Assembly: GCA_023362775.1 (NCBI GenBank)
Contig: JALMGJ010000004.1
Span: forward strand, 56,039,798 to 56,103,797
Direction of reading: 5' to 3'
Source of the DNA: Charina bottae
Taxonomy: Eukaryota > Chordata > Lepidosauria > Squamata > Charinaidae
Length of the DNA: 64,000 nucleotides
In this document: positions 19,709 to 32,290 of the stretch, one piece after another
How positions within the stretch are numbered: position 1 is the first letter of the stretch
Layout: the number at the start of each line of letters is the position of its first letter
Made by a program: the position numbers and the translations under genes
The notes under the pieces: generated by a model
What the model saw: the letters and a program-made list of their open reading frames with translations, nothing else
Database searches by the model: none
Told to the model about the DNA's origin: nothing

Positions 19709-20101
19709 GTGAGCATCTTAAACCAAACCAAATCCAAAAACGCTAGAGAATTCCTGGACGCTTGGCACTCAGACAAAGCAGCCATCAACAGACACATAGA
19801 TGTAAAAAACATTTACATACCATTCATAAGAGACAATAGAAAATCCAGAAGACCAAAACACCTCCTTGCCAGCAATCATCACCCAGATAGGCAAAGATTA
19901 ACACCAAGATTAACACCAGATGAACAAGCAAAGAGTACATTATACCTTAATCAAGGAACTATTATCTCAGTCAATCAACCAAGCAGCAAACAACAGCCCA
20001 ATCAAGGAACTCCTAAGGAGAGAACAACACCTCCACCAACACAAGCAGGACAAGCCATGGTATATAAACAGAGAGCAAGTCCCACTCCCTTTTCGCACTG
20101 A
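19709..20101 (+). pseudogene. PLE GIY-YIG C-terminal fragment
   Basis: Open 130-codon frame with SILNQTKSKNAREFLDAWHSDKAAINRH, collinear with 6708-7091. It lacks the GIY-YIG block and the RT. The AREFL(D/E)AWHS block has Asp where the 5990 copy has Glu. The Q/N/P/T-rich tail is slightly longer than in the other copy because of a 'ttaacaccaaga' duplication (19898-19921). Confidence 0.75.
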
Positions 20102-20141
20102 AGATGTTGCCTAGCCTGGCAATGAAATGTCTGCAAGAAAA
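20090..20141 (+). ncRNA. Hammerhead-ribozyme-like motif, PLE family B, second copy
   Basis: TTTTC-GCA (20090-20097), CTGAAGA core (20098-20104), stem II GTTGCC/GGCAAT (20106-20111 and 20118-20123), GAAAT (20124-20128), GTC (20129-20131), TGC-AA-GAAAA (20132-20141). Stem I is fully paired here apart from the AA bulge, repairing the mismatch seen at 7085. The core GAAAC has become GAAAT (C to T at a CpG), which breaks the ACGT palindrome, so this copy is probably inactive. Confidence 0.6.
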
Positions 20142-20224
20142 CAACAAGGCTCAGAGAGCACCAAGGACTCCACAGTTCAGCCCTGAGCTACAAATATTCT
20201 CTTCGATTGGTATGTATATTATTT

Positions 20225-20831
20225 ATTTATTTATTTATTTGTTTGTTTATTTATTTATATATTTATTTAAACAGATTTTTAAGGCCGCCCAACTCACACA
20301 CAGTGACTCTGGGTAGCTTACAGAATTAAAAACCATGAAAACACAATAGACACCTCCCGGTGGCAGCAAACGCATTCATATCAGCCACTTGATTGGCTCT
20401 GAAGCAGCCTGGGGTCCCCAGGCCCACTGACGAAATCACGTCTTCAGGGCTTTCCGGAAATGAGCAAGGAGGGGCTTATATCTGGGGGAATGATGTTCCA
20501 AAGGGAGGGAGCCACCATGGAGAAGGCCCTTTTCCTTGGCCCCAATAGATGTACTTCCCTAACTGAAGGGACCCACAACATACCCTGCCTCCCCGCTCTG
20601 GTGGGCCGGGTGGATGTAACTGGGGAAGGCAGTCCTGCAAATAACCGGGCCCCAAGCCATGTAGGGCTTTAAAGGTGATAACCAGCACCTTGAATTGGAC
20701 CCGGAAGCAAATCGGCAACCAATGCAGCTCCTGCAAAAGAGGTGACACATGCACAAGTCTAGGCTTGCGCACAACTATGCAGGTTACTGCATTTTGAACC
20801 AACTGAAGCTTCTGGATACTTTCCAAGGGCA
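20225..20831 (-). mobile_element. L2-like LINE 3' end, 5'-truncated
   Basis: T-rich (TTTA)n tail, 'aggccgcccaactcacacac', 'gtgactctgggtagcttaca', then ORF2 C-terminal coding on the minus strand (ESIQKLQLVQNAVTCIVV, SPLLQELHWLPICFRVQFK, KALHGLGPGYLQDCLPQL in 20476-20826). It is cut at 20831 by the GAAA microsatellite. It belongs to the same subfamily as 5306-5472. Confidence 0.87.
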
Positions 20832-21052
<221 letters not shown>

Positions 21053-21679
21053 AGTTAAAGTTTATGTCCAGTGATAAAGGTGGAAGTCAGGAAAGGTAGA
21101 ACCTTTATCATCATATGATAAACATAATTGAAATAAAATTCCACTTCTGGGGCAGTTTCCTTTACATTGAAAAGTCTTCATCACTTGTCAATCTACTTGA
21201 AATAACTCAAGAGTATTGCCATAGGACTACCTCTAAGTCAATATACTAAACCACTTTTTACGAGTAACAAGCTATTCCTTACTGAAAATGTCTTGTCCCT
21301 AATTATTTATCATAAAGGAGCTAACCTTCCCTTTCAAGGACTAAGAAGGATATTGCACAGTAATTTTAAAATACTACTCATGCTTCTTAATCTGTGGTAG
21401 CATACCCATCAGTATTTTCATGCAGTCCTTCCTCTGGGCTTTTTCCTGGGCAAAGAGGGTAGAAGATGTTTCATTGACCCTCCAGTGCAATATCTGTTTC
21501 AAAAATGTTTTGAATGGGGACTGCATGTCAATGAGAAGTCATACAATATAATGAGCTTCCAAGAATGAAGCACTGTCTTGCATACATTTTAAGCATGTAA
21601 CAGATACAGATATCTATATAGGAACACAATAGCAATTTTGCTCAAACCTATTTGCTGTGTAAACTGTTATGGGCACCTG
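21053..21679. other. Unassigned AT-rich sequence
   Basis: No gene or repeat family recognised. Confidence 0.6.
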
Positions 21680-21687
21680 TGTTAATT

Positions 21688-22966
21688 TTGTTGTTGTTCA
21701 GTCGTTTAGTCGTGTCCGACTCTTCGTGACCTCATGGACCATAGCACGCCAGGCCTTCCTGTCCTCTACTGTCTCCCGGAGTTTACTCAAATTCATGTTC
21801 GTTACATCGGTGATGCTATCTAACCATCTCATCCTCTGCCGTCCCCTTCTCCTTTTGCCTTCAGTCTTTCCCAGCATCAGGGTCTTTTCCAGTGAGTCCT
21901 CTCTTCGCATTAGGTGGCCAAAGTATTTGAGCTTCAGCTTCAGTATCTGTCCTTCCAATGAGCAGTCAGGGTTGATTTCCTTTAGGATTGACTGATTTGA
22001 CCTCCTTGCAGTCCAAGGGACTCTTAAGAGTCTTCTCCAGCACCACAGTTCGAAAGCATCAATTCTTCGGCGCTCAGCCTTCCTTATGGTCCAAGTCTCA
22101 CAGCCATACATTACTACTGGGAAAACCATAGCTTTAACTATACGTACCTTTGTCGGCAAGGTGATGTCTCTGCTTTTTAATATGCTGTCTAGGTTTACCA
22201 TAGCTTTCCTCCCAAGGAGCAAGCGTCTTTTAATTTCATGGCTGCAGTCACCGTCTGCGGTGATCTTGGAGCCCAAGAAAATAAAATCTGCCACTGCTTC
22301 CATTTCTTCCCCTTCTATTTGCCAGGAAGTGATGGGACCAGATGCCATGATCTGAGTTTTTTTAATGTTGAGTTTCAAGCCAGCTTTTGCACTCTCCTCT
22401 TTCACCCTCATCAAGAGGCTCTTTAGTTCCTCTTCACTTTCTGCCATTAGGGTGGTATCGTCTTCATATCTGAGGTTGTTGATATTTCTCCCGGCAATCT
22501 TAACTCCGGCTTGTGATTCATCCAGGCCGGCATTTCTCATGATGTACTCTGCATATAAGTTAAATAAGCAGGGTGATAATATACAGCCTTGTCATACTCC
22601 TTTCCCAATTTTGAACCAGTCAGTTGTTCCATGTCCGGTTCTAACTGTTGCTTCTTGACCTGCATACAGGCTTCTCAGGAGACAGGTAAGGTGGTCTGGT
22701 ACTCCCATCTCTTTAAGAATTTGCCACAGTTTGTTGTGATCCACACAATCAAAGGCTTTAGCGTAGTCAATGAAGCAGAAGTAGATGTTTTTCTGGAACT
22801 CACTTGCTTTTTCCATGATCCAGCGAATGTTGGCAATCTGATCTCTAGTTCCTCTGCCTCTTCAAAACCCAGCTTGCACTTCTGGTAGTTCTCGGTTCAC
22901 ATGCTGCTGAAGCCTAGCTTGTAGGATTTTGAGCATAACCTTGCTAGCATGTGAAATGAGTGCAAT
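21688..22966 (-). mobile_element. RTE-BovB LINE, 5'-truncated, inverted relative to the large copies
   Basis: Minus-strand BovB spanning the RT core to the 3' end, with 'gttgttgttcagtcgtttag' at its left. A possible 8-bp TSD 'tgttaatt' (21680-21687 and 22967-22974) flanks it. Same subfamily as 33219-36396, so it forms an inverted repeat of about 1.28 kb with that copy. Confidence 0.92.
21698..22960 (-). pseudogene. BovB ORF2 RT fragment, with stop and altered catalytic box
   Basis: From right to left: IYFCFIDYAKAFDCVDHNKL (motif A), WFKIGKGV followed by a TGA where intact copies have CGA (RQGCILSP), then NAGLDESQAGVKIAGRNINN and YEDD at 22457-22468 in place of YADD, then a continuous 280-codon frame to the KSRTRLND end. 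The CGA to TGA stop and the YEDD box both point to loss of function. The endonuclease domain is absent. Confidence 0.9.
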
Positions 22967-22974
22967 TGTTAATT

Positions 22975-23395
22975 ACAGCTGTGCTATTTGCATCCAAAAT
23001 GCTGCTCAATTTAGAAAATTGCTGAAGAGCTGCTGGCGTTAACGAGACTTTATGAAAGTACAGCGCTAGGTGATCTAGGTGATCTACAATTGTCTACACT
23101 ATTCCCTACCCTTTCAGGAAGCTCTGAAGTAAAACTTCCAACATATCTAAAACCATGCAAGGATCATGCCATTCAGGCAGAAATAAATATTATCCTCCCA
23201 TTCTTCTTAGTCTAAGGATATATTTGAAATATTTCTAAGCAATGATAAGGATATTATTTATAACCATTGCTTGGCTAGAATATTAATATGCCCCATTGAG
23301 ATAAAAAGTGTGGTGGGGGACACCTTAAAAAGTTCAAAATGATAATATTTCAATTACTAGCATATGTCTGTTTAATATATTACTTTCAGAGCAGA
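22975..23395. other. Unassigned sequence
   Basis: No gene or repeat family recognised. Confidence 0.55.
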
Positions 23396-24480
23396 CTACT
23401 TATGAGATGCATCAGTTAAGGTATGACAATTACTGTAACTTACACTTTCTATATCTTTAGAAATATCATTGAAAATTAAATATATATTTGAAATCCTAGA
23501 ATATTCCATATTTTTCAACCTAACCTTTTCACATATATTTGCTTTATCTCCCTTTTCAACGTTGAACCATTTGCCGAACATCCAGTTTGTTCTCATGCAT
23601 GTTTTGCTTCCACCATATAACTGCTGAAGAGCAAGACCTAGTCTGTACACACCCTTTATGCCCAGCATAAAGCTGCAATAAACTTCCCAAGTTCTGCTCA
23701 ATCAGAATTTTGCCAAACACCTTCCCAGGAACACTGAACTAACCAATCCCCCTGTAGCTTTTGCATTCACTCCTACTACCTTTGTCTTTGTAGAGGGGAA
23801 CAATGCCATTTCTTCAGCCACACAGACTACACCTGCAGCTTGATCTACAGCTTTAGCATTTTTCAATATTCATTTTCATACCATTTATGACTTCTTTTCA
23901 TCCTTTTTTTCTTTCACACTAACATTTATAATATTTGTTTTAATTCCATTGTTTAGCATTTCTCTATCATTCCCATACAAATTAAAATATTCATTTCAGT
24001 GTTCTCTCAACTCAGTTTAATCACAAATCCGCACAACCTCCCACAATGTGGGCATAGGTTTCCAGGTGGGAGACGGTCATGATGAGGGTTTGCTTGACGT
24101 GCCTTTCTTTTAGCTCTTTTCTCCCTTTCACCCTGTACTCATGCTTCTTCAAAGCCCATAGCGCCATTAATAAAGGCTGACCTCCGAATCACAAATCACT
24201 TTTATTTTAAACTACATTCACTTTGCTGGGTCTCCTTGTTTAGTCCTCTTCACCCACTTCCCAAACAACTTTTTATTTCCATCAAAATTGTTCATTTTTT
24301 TCTGCCTCCTTCAACTTTCCTTGTTTTCTTTGACTATATGTTTTGCAGCTATCTTCTGCAGCATATTTCACATCATCATTCCACCAAAAAGCCTTTTTCA
24401 AACTTCCTAATAGTGAAACCTCACCCACTTCTGTGGCACTCTGTAACGTATTATAGTCAATCTGTTCCAAGCAGATTCCA
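23396..24480 (-). pseudogene. Ancient non-LTR retrotransposon RT relic
   Basis: Minus-strand pieces in correct order but many frames. KKAFWWNDDVKYAAED (about 24340-24395) resembles the linker before the RT of many LINEs. NGIVPLYKDKGSRSECKSYRG, with SVFLGRCLAK in the alternate frame (about 23715-23815), matches RT motif 0/1 (IVPLYKGKG...NYRGISLLSVPGKVF). LQQLYGGSKTCMRTN...WFNVEKGD (about 23540-23640) matches the region before RQGC. It is not BovB, L1 or L2 as found elsewhere here. The clade is unclear and the relic is heavily mutated. Confidence 0.65.
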
Positions 24481-27099
24481 CATCTTCTCATCCCTTTGTT
24501 TTGAATGTTTAAATGCCTAAGACCATATGAATTGCATCCTAGGGCAGTGAAGGAACTATGATCTTGCTGATCTGATATCAATTTTTGGGAAGATTCTTGA
24601 GCAGGACCAAGTTTGATATAAATAGTTTTGAAGATTCTTGAGCAGTGCATTGGAAGAGGAGCTAAAACAGTAAGAATGGCTCTCTTGGCTGTCCACATTT
24701 TGAATAAAAAAGAATATTTGCCGACATGAACACTACACCGATTTAAAAGCCATTTTTTAAAAATTTTGTTTTGCAAGTGGATAAACATACATAGCATGTT
24801 CTGAAAATATGAACTGGGATAAGAAAATTCATTTCTTCCTTTTCTGTGTGTACTGGAGATTTTTGTTATCTTGCTGTTGCTTCAGGACTCACAATAGTTT
24901 GGACATTGATTGAATGACATTTTTTCAGGCTTTATTGGTCAACCAGAGGGAAGAGCATTGATTTGCTCATGTTCTTAGCATGCTCCAGGCATTCTGAAGT
25001 TAGCAGGAATGGAGACAGTTGGTAGGTTCTCTTCAACCTAGTTTGAAGGATAGTTGAAATTGTGCCATGTAGAAGTACCCATAGATGTAGTGTTTTATTA
25101 TAGTTCTCATGTGAGAAAAAATATGTCTATTTATTTTTTACTGAGGCATTAAAGTTTTCCTTAGAGGAATCAAGCATATCCAGAAGACTGTGAAGTTCTT
25201 TTATATATTGGATATGAGCTTTCTTCCTTGTTTTTTCTATATTTCTATGTTATCCTACTGTAAAGTAACACCTTGAGACATCTTCAGATAACTTGTTAGA
25301 TACAGAGACTTCATATTTCCTGAATTCTCCATCAACACATCTTTTTAAAAAAGATCTGGATCAGGCACAACTATGCCTTTGATATGTTCTACCTCCTTTA
25401 ACATGGTATGAAAAATAATTTCCATACTGATTTAAATGCATTACTTACTTATTATCTTTAGAATCCTGGAATATACAGTATTTCATCTACACAAAATGTC
25501 TTATTAAGTGGATTTTTTATTTTATAAGTAACTAGGTATTCTGGCATAATCATAAGGCATCTAATACTGTATATTTTGCAAATGAACATGTATCCCAAGC
25601 TTACAAAGATGCCCCTCAGTGTTTTTTTTAAAGAATATTAATAGTTTATTAATAATTTAATTAATAATTGATAAAGAATACTATATTATGTGATCATGGG
25701 GAATATAAAGAGTTCTCATCTTGGAGCATAAAATCAAACATGAGACAATTGCCTTCAGCTTATATTCCCTGCTAATATTTATCTGGGCAAAATTGTTGAA
25801 CTTACACATTCAAATGTAATTTTTTCTTACATTGTTTCTGTACCTACAACACTATCATTTAGTTTCTTAGTTACTCTTTCCAACAGAACCTATTTTAAGA
25901 GTATTTATTATGATTACTTCTGTAATATCTTTCCTATATCAAAAGACCATAACTTCATTTATAGCAGAGGAGATTTGTAGAAGAATGACTGACTACACAA
26001 GGAGCCATTTTTTTTACTTTCTTCTACTTGCTTAACTAAACCTGGGATGAAATTTTTTTTTAGATAGGAAGGGAGAGAGTGCAATCAAGTATTCTATGAA
26101 TATTGAACTCTTCAACTCCCATGAATTCCATTCAGCAAGGCCAAAGATAAGGAATTGTGAGAGTTATAGCCTAAAATACTTGAGGGTCCTAGATTGCCTT
26201 TATATCGTTGGGGAGTTTGCCCCATCACTATTAATGTTCTACCTTTTCAGAGCAATAGTTGCTTCAAATTTCAAGAGCCATGCTCTTTTGAGGGTGCCTG
26301 TTCCATTGGCTAGGAAAGCTCTCATGCCACTCAAAGTTGTATTATAGCACAGAATTGTCTTTCTGAGATACAGGTAATATGGTGCATTTGAAATGAGAAT
26401 AGGTTTACTTCCTCAGGTACTAAATATAAATCTTGTTATTGAGATTGTACTTCTTGCTACCCACTACCAAAAGGTAATTTTATAAACTTTCTTCCAGGCC
26501 ATTTTGGAAGGAATGTCGTTTTGGTGGATTAGAAATGTATTGGGTCTTCGTAGATCGTACATATGCTCGCAAATTGAACTAGATTTTGTGCATGGAGAAG
26601 CATATGTTGAAAACTCTTGTATTTTTCAAGGGAGGAAAGGATGTGTTTTGCAGAGAGCTTATATCTAATCTAATTCATCCAGCTGAAGACCCTCTCTGTA
26701 GTTATTGGCAACCAATTCCACATTCTTCTCTAGATTCTGTGCCTCCTAAAAGGTTAAATATGCTACAATTTCTTGACGAAATTCCACAGGCTGTGATATG
26801 AGAAAATAATACACATAAACTATGTCAAATGTATTTGTAAATGGAACAAGATGACCAAAAAAAAAAAAAAAAAAACCCCAACTGCAAATTATTCACCTAA
26901 ACTTCTGTATGTATAGGTCACATCTTTGTAAAATTCTTTACATCTTGTATATTTTTTATTTCAAAGAACACTCCAACATTCATAAAACTGCCTTAGGACA
27001 TTCTATATGCCTGATCTATGCTGTTCCACCATATGAAATTTTACATGAACCAGAAAAACCAAATAAACAAGACTTTGAAAGATATATAGTTGAGATATA
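24481..27099. other. Unassigned AT-rich sequence
   Basis: No gene recognised. Poly-A (19 nt) at 26857-26875 might mark the end of an old retroelement or processed insertion, but nothing upstream is identifiable. Positions 26107-26170 contain 'caactcccatgaattccatt', reminiscent of hAT MITE interiors. Confidence 0.55.
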
Positions 27100-27440
27100 T
27101 AGTCCCCGGAGGTGAGGCAGGCCCCATCGCTCCCAGCCTTCCGGAAGAACTTAAAGACCTGGTTCTGCTGCCTTGCCTGGGATGAGAAGGGTGACAGCTT
27201 CTCCTGGGATGGCTGGTCCCATAGAGCCCTTTTAAGAACAATTTTGTTGCCACTTGGATTTTATCTTTAATTTATTTGTATTTATATATATGTATAGGGA
27301 TTATATTTTTATCCATTTTAATTATTGACTTTGTAAACCGCCCAGAGTCCCCTTCGGCGGAGATGGAGCAGTGATATAAATTGAATAATAAATGAATGAA
27401 TGAATGAATGAATGAATGAATGAATGAATGAATGAATGAA
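27100..27440 (+). mobile_element. L2 LINE 3' end with (AATG)n tail
   Basis: Plus-strand L2: 'cggaagaacttaaagacctg', 'gttctgctgccttgcctggg', then 'aaaccgcccagagtcccctt' and 'gtgatataaattgaataata' followed by (AATG)n at 27389-27440. The tail expanded into a tetranucleotide different from the usual AAAT. Confidence 0.87.
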
Positions 27441-29675
27441 ATATAGTATTCACTGTTACAGAGAAAGAAGAACCACATAGCTTTCAAAAGGGCTGTTTCT
27501 GGTGTCAGTTGGATTATCAGAAATAAGCCGGAATCCAGCTTGTACAGCTTGTATCACAAGCGAATGGTTTAATAGTTTAATTTCTAGTGAATAAATATTG
27601 GAAATGCTGGATTCATAAATAGAAGAGAATGGTACACAGAAAATGGTAGCTAAAGAACTTACAACGAACATGTAAAATGAAACATGAACCAGAACTCAAT
27701 AAAAAAATAACATCAGCAGCAAAAGGCAATCAAGGAAGCTGACAGCATGAAACTATATCAGAATGTTAATGAGATCAATATAAAAAGAAACACAAGATCC
27801 CTTGGAATGGAACAATTAAATACAAGCATGAGAAAGGCTGAGAATTTGGCAGACCTTAAATCAATAGCTCCTGTTGCTAATACAATGTCATGTCCAAGCA
27901 GAAAAGGAGCCAAAGTTAGAAGGAAGCTTAATTTCTTTGAAAATGCAGACACTAAGATCTGGTTCATATGTGCACGTTATCATCCATTTTTGAAAAAATG
28001 AAGTGGTAGAACAGCTGATTGGCACCTAAACAGGTGAACTTGGAAAGATAGTATCTTAGGTCATTAAATATTGTATCAATTTTGTTAATAAAAATGCTTT
28101 AAAGATTAAATCACATTAGCGGGATGTCATCACTTGATGTCACAGTGATCCAGAGATAAAGGTAAGACAAAACATTTTTGTATCTTTGTTTCCCTGTTTT
28201 TCTGAACCTGTGTCAGCCCTCCCAGGTAAACCAGACAGGAAACATGACCAGATGAGCTACTTCTACTGTACTTTATTGCTACATTAACAGAATCTTGCAA
28301 GTCTCAAAGTGCAAATCTTCTGCTGTCCCTATTTACCGCCTAACCAGTTAGGGTGGGTCCTTTCTAAGTTTCTTTCTCTGCCCGTTACTCAGTTGTGGAC
28401 TCCTCCCTCTTTTATCAAATGGTTCCCTAGGCAGCATCTCTTCCCCCCATCTTCCAAGGTCATTCTCACATTCCATTACATCCTGTGGCTGTGCTTCTAT
28501 GCATTAACAATGCCCATTGAAGCTCAACAACTGTGCAATCCATGAACCAACAAGCTTCATTATGCTGATCTTATAATACCAACAATGATTTCATTTTTCC
28601 ATCTTGGGCCAACCTTTCTTCTACTCTGGTACCTGGGGCTGGCTAAGGAGAGATTGATATAAGAGTTTTGACAAAATGTGCAAAAACATTGACATAACAC
28701 TGAATCGCAAAATGAAAGTGTGTGGGTGTACACAAAAGAAAATATATGATAAAAAAGAAGAATGCCTAATGAGGAAAAAGCCATAGAAATGCTTGTAAGA
28801 ACAGCAAAGTAAATTGCTTAAAAAATCTTGAGGCACCTAAATGTTGATGTCTGTTAACAATGATGAATTTGAATATGAGAGAAAATACATATATGCAAAG
28901 CAGAAAATGCTACTGAAAAATAAAATATGCATTCTGAAACATAGCATGTAGCCCCCCCATCTCAACACAGTTAAATCTTCATTTTTTTAAAGTCCTAGGA
29001 CATAACCAATACACAAGATTATTAAATTGGAATGGGGTTGGGTAAACATTTTGAAAAGAGAAAATAGGGTTTCATCTGTCTCATTTCATGTTGGCTTGTC
29101 TGGAACAAATCTGAGACTGACAGCCTATTCCTGAGATTTTTTTTTCCAGCAGAATTTGGATTGGTGCAGCCTATTAGTACTCTCTCTCTCACCAGTAATG
29201 AAAGTGCTTTACCTGTCCAGATGTGAACCTGAATCAAAGCACTGCTGTTGACCTTTAATGCCTTAAAAGCACCTTCCCTGCTTTCATCCGACGTGTCCTC
29301 TGCAGTCAGAGGCTGAGGTCACAGATGTGGGTGATAATCTTAGAGATACCTTTCCACCTCATTCTCCAGTCTTAGAAATGCCCTTTCCACTCCTCATCAT
29401 TGGACACCGTTGCCAAGCAACCCCATTTTCATTCTCCTAGCTTTCCAATTATTTTCAGTGCATTAAAAATTAATCAATATCTTTATTTCTAGCTGTGATA
29501 AATTTGTATTGTATAGTTTATTATGTCTTGATATTTTAACTCTTTTATGTCTTGATAGTTTAACTCTTTTAACTCTTCTATAAGCCAGGCATCCTTACAA
29601 GCAGTCAAGAAGCGGTGGGCCGTATCCTTAAAACTACTGTTCAGTGTAGTAGCTTTGTGCAAACTGGAGCTCACC
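27441..29675. other. Unassigned AT-rich sequence
   Basis: Nothing recognised. Short frames (about 60-85 codons, for example 27747-28001 and 28309-28545) show no motif or family resemblance. Confidence 0.55.
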
Positions 29676-29770
29676 AGGTGTGTTGGATACAAGTTTTATC
29701 ACAATCCCCATTAGCTAATACAACTCTGAATAGGAATGGTGATGGGATTGTAGCCCAACACTTCCAGAGG
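29676..29770. mobile_element. Short MITE-like inverted repeat (degenerate)
   Basis: 'ggtgtgttggatacaagttt' at the left and 'gggattgtagcccaacactt' at the right are imperfect inverse complements (TGTTGGaTACAA versus TTGTAGCCCAACA). This arrangement is typical of small hAT-type elements. No TSD is clear because a microsatellite starts at the right end. Confidence 0.5.
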
Positions 29771-29779
29771 TTGGGTGGG

Positions 29780-29807
29780 TATGTATGTATGTATGTATGT
29801 ATGTATG

Positions 29808-29841
<34 letters not shown>

Positions 29842-29898
29842 TGTATGTATATATGGATGGGTGGATGGGTGGGTGGATGGATGGATGGATGGATGGAT
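29780..29898. repeat. (TATG)n-(GGAT)n compound microsatellite
   Basis: TATG repeats to about 29837, an imperfect bridge, then GGTGGATG/GGAT repeats to 29898. Confidence 0.95.
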
Positions 29899-32084
29899 TG
29901 GAGGGCACTAGATTGGAGAAGACTGACTTCAGCATTTGGGAAGTCTGAGATTGCTTGATCATTGCCAGCATCCTTCCATAAATTCACTGACTTCATTCCA
30001 AAGAAAGCTAGCTAAAGTTGTAACCTGTCAGGTTGAGATTCCCAAAAAAGTAAGGACAGAAAGGGATTATAAATTAAAAGATGATCCTTTGTTGCTGCTT
30101 TTTTTCTGATGCTGAAAGGTGTTTATTTTGGTTGCTTTTACTTGCTTAACTCTACTCTGAAGCAACAGCAACAAAAAATCTTCTTGCTCTTTGTATTTTC
30201 TCTAACAGTCCTCTGAAGGGAAAGTAATTCTAAATGGAAAATTGGAAGTTCTCATTAGTGATCTGTTTTATTTGTTGGTCTCCATGGAAACAAGACAAAG
30301 AAGAATCTCCTAAGTGCTGAACCTGTAATCTTTCAGTTGGGTAAGCCCATGGAAAGCTCAGTTACATAATGGAATCAAATTTACCAATATATTCAGAATT
30401 AAATTTGATTGTCTTCACTGAACCCATATTCCCTAAGGCAGTATTCTCCAACCTGGTACCCCCACCCCCCAATCCCAGATGAGTAAGGACTGCAGTAGCC
30501 AGAATTCCTAGGCAGCATAGCATAAGAAATGTTGCTATAATAAGTGATTTTAGGTTTGTACTAAGTAATACAAAAAAGTATCTCCAAACTCACATCGAAA
30601 ATGGTAGGCTCATATAGTTGCCACTGGTTACATTTTTAAATTTTGTAATAGCCATTCCTTGTTGGCCTCATTCTCAAGATATAACAGCAAAGTTAGTTCC
30701 AACTTTTTCTGTTTTGCTCTTAAAATGCCAACATTCAGCTGTTACTTTCACCTTCTACAATAAAATTCATGAAAAGGAGCCTCTTAGAAACTTTAAACAG
30801 ATTATTTAACTGTCAGTCCTTGATGGCTGTTGTGTAATGTTCCTCTACAAATAGGAATGAGTTTGAATAGGTCTGAAAAAAAATTACACTATCCTAAATT
30901 CAAAAAGAGAATTTTTCAGAACAAGAAAATACACTGAAGGGTGGGGGAATTCTCCTTACATGGCAAATTGCCAGTGCAGAAAATAATACTCTTAAGAAAA
31001 CCAACAACATTTATCTCGCTTACCCAGACTGAACTCAAAGTTCCGTGATGGAACTAATATTGAAATGGGACCTAAGATAACTTCTTCTGGAATGAAAATG
31101 CCAAACTGATAACAGAAAAGCAAAATAAGAATTTGAAGCCTGAATGCAAATATCATTACACTGAATTTACCAGTCTGTTATTTGGCTGTGCTTTTGGTGA
31201 CCTTCTCCACTTCTTAAAATATCCTTCTTCTTCTTTTTTTTTTTTTTTGTAGATTGGTTCTAAAATATGTATAATGTCCTATCAGAATGAATCTTGCATT
31301 TCCATCTCATCTATGTTATCATTTAACTTTGACATATTATGTTATCCTGCTTAATTCAATAGAAACTAAATTATGTACAGGTAAATTAGGCCTGCTTCAC
31401 ACATGTTGGTCTGCTTCACATGTTGATTTCACACAGGTATAACTTTAATCTCAAATTATTCAGTAAAAGAAATAATATTCAGTATTTATTTATTCAGTAA
31501 AAGAAACAGGAGATTGGATATATAATATTTTTTTCACTTGCAAAGGTTTTTTTTAAGGAATTATCTATACATTTGCTATTTTAATATGGACATATTTCAG
31601 ATGCAGAAAAAAATTAATTTTTTAACAAATAGTACTGATAGATTCAAAGTAAGTATACAGTAAAATATTTATAAATAAAATTAGAGAAGAGACATTGCAT
31701 TACCTACAGTTGCCTACAATAAAAGATTGTGCATTATTTCTAGTAGTTCAAGAAAAGTTTCCTGATTATTAATTGGTATTAATTGGTGGATGCTGGGATT
31801 TAAGTTATCATCATACGTCTTTAAAATTGCTTGGTGAAATAACAGCCTCGGGTATGTTGGTGAGTTCACTTTGATGGCTGGAAGTGAGACAGACCTAAGG
31901 AATTGCTTGTTGGAGGTAAAAAAAGAAGACAATACAGAAGTTCCTCTACTGCTCAATATTTTAAAAATCTAAGATTATGCCAACAGGCAGCAGAAACCCA
32001 ATGCAAATAGGTGGAGAAAGTAAGTATTAACAGACACTCTTCCTAGGCTCAGAAACACACAGGAATTGAAGCTGAAGAAAGTTG
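29899..32084. other. Unassigned AT-rich sequence
   Basis: No gene recognised. 30440-30540 ('cagtattctccaacctggta', 'cagtagccagaattcc') resembles a decayed hAT MITE. A T-run lies at about 31230-31248. Confidence 0.5.
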
Positions 32085-32290
32085 TTCAAAAATACTTTGG
32101 ACCTGAAAAGAATAAATCATTTATACAAGATGAAGAAAAACCAGACTGCTCACTGGAAGTATTAATAATGTAGCTAAAGCTTAAATATTTTAGCCACATT
32201 ATCAGGGGTGTCTGCAAGGAAGATTAGAAAAGATTATATCTTTCATCACATGGTCATGGCTGACATTTTGACTTTTTTGACACTCACTCC
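32085..32290 (+). mobile_element. Decayed RTE/BovB-like 3' fragment
   Basis: 'aaaaaccagactgctcactg' followed by 'ctaaagcttaaatattttag' and 'ccacattatcag' aligns by eye with BovB 'caaccctgactgctcattgg ... gctgaagctcaaatactttg gccacctaatgag' (protein NPDCSLEGQ...LKLKYFGHLM). It is strongly diverged and therefore much older than the BovB copies in this window. Confidence 0.65.

Larger units (their letters stand above)
19507..20209 (+). mobile_element. Penelope-like element, family B, with inverted left end
   Basis: Delimited by a 15-bp TSD 'gtatgtatattattt' (19492-19506 and 20210-20224). The left 19507-19575 is the PLE 3' end in minus orientation (reverse complement 'gaaacatctgcaagaaaaca', 'ggctcagagagcaccaagga'). 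Positions 19576-19692 are unrelated sequence with ACGGGAC motifs. About 19693-20209 is the plus-oriented 3' part of the element, including the GIY-YIG C-terminus, hammerhead-like motif and 3' end 'gttcagccctgagctacaaa'. Confidence 0.88.

Noticed and set aside
24282..24797. 171-codon minus-strand frame as a host gene
   Set aside because: Its C-terminal part falls in the old LINE relic (FWWNDDVK), and the N-terminal part has no motif. Best read as accidental extension of a relic.
29711..29996. Open frames with repeated Met-Tyr-Val-Cys or His-Pro-Ser-Ile
   Set aside because: Translations of the TATG/GGAT microsatellite.
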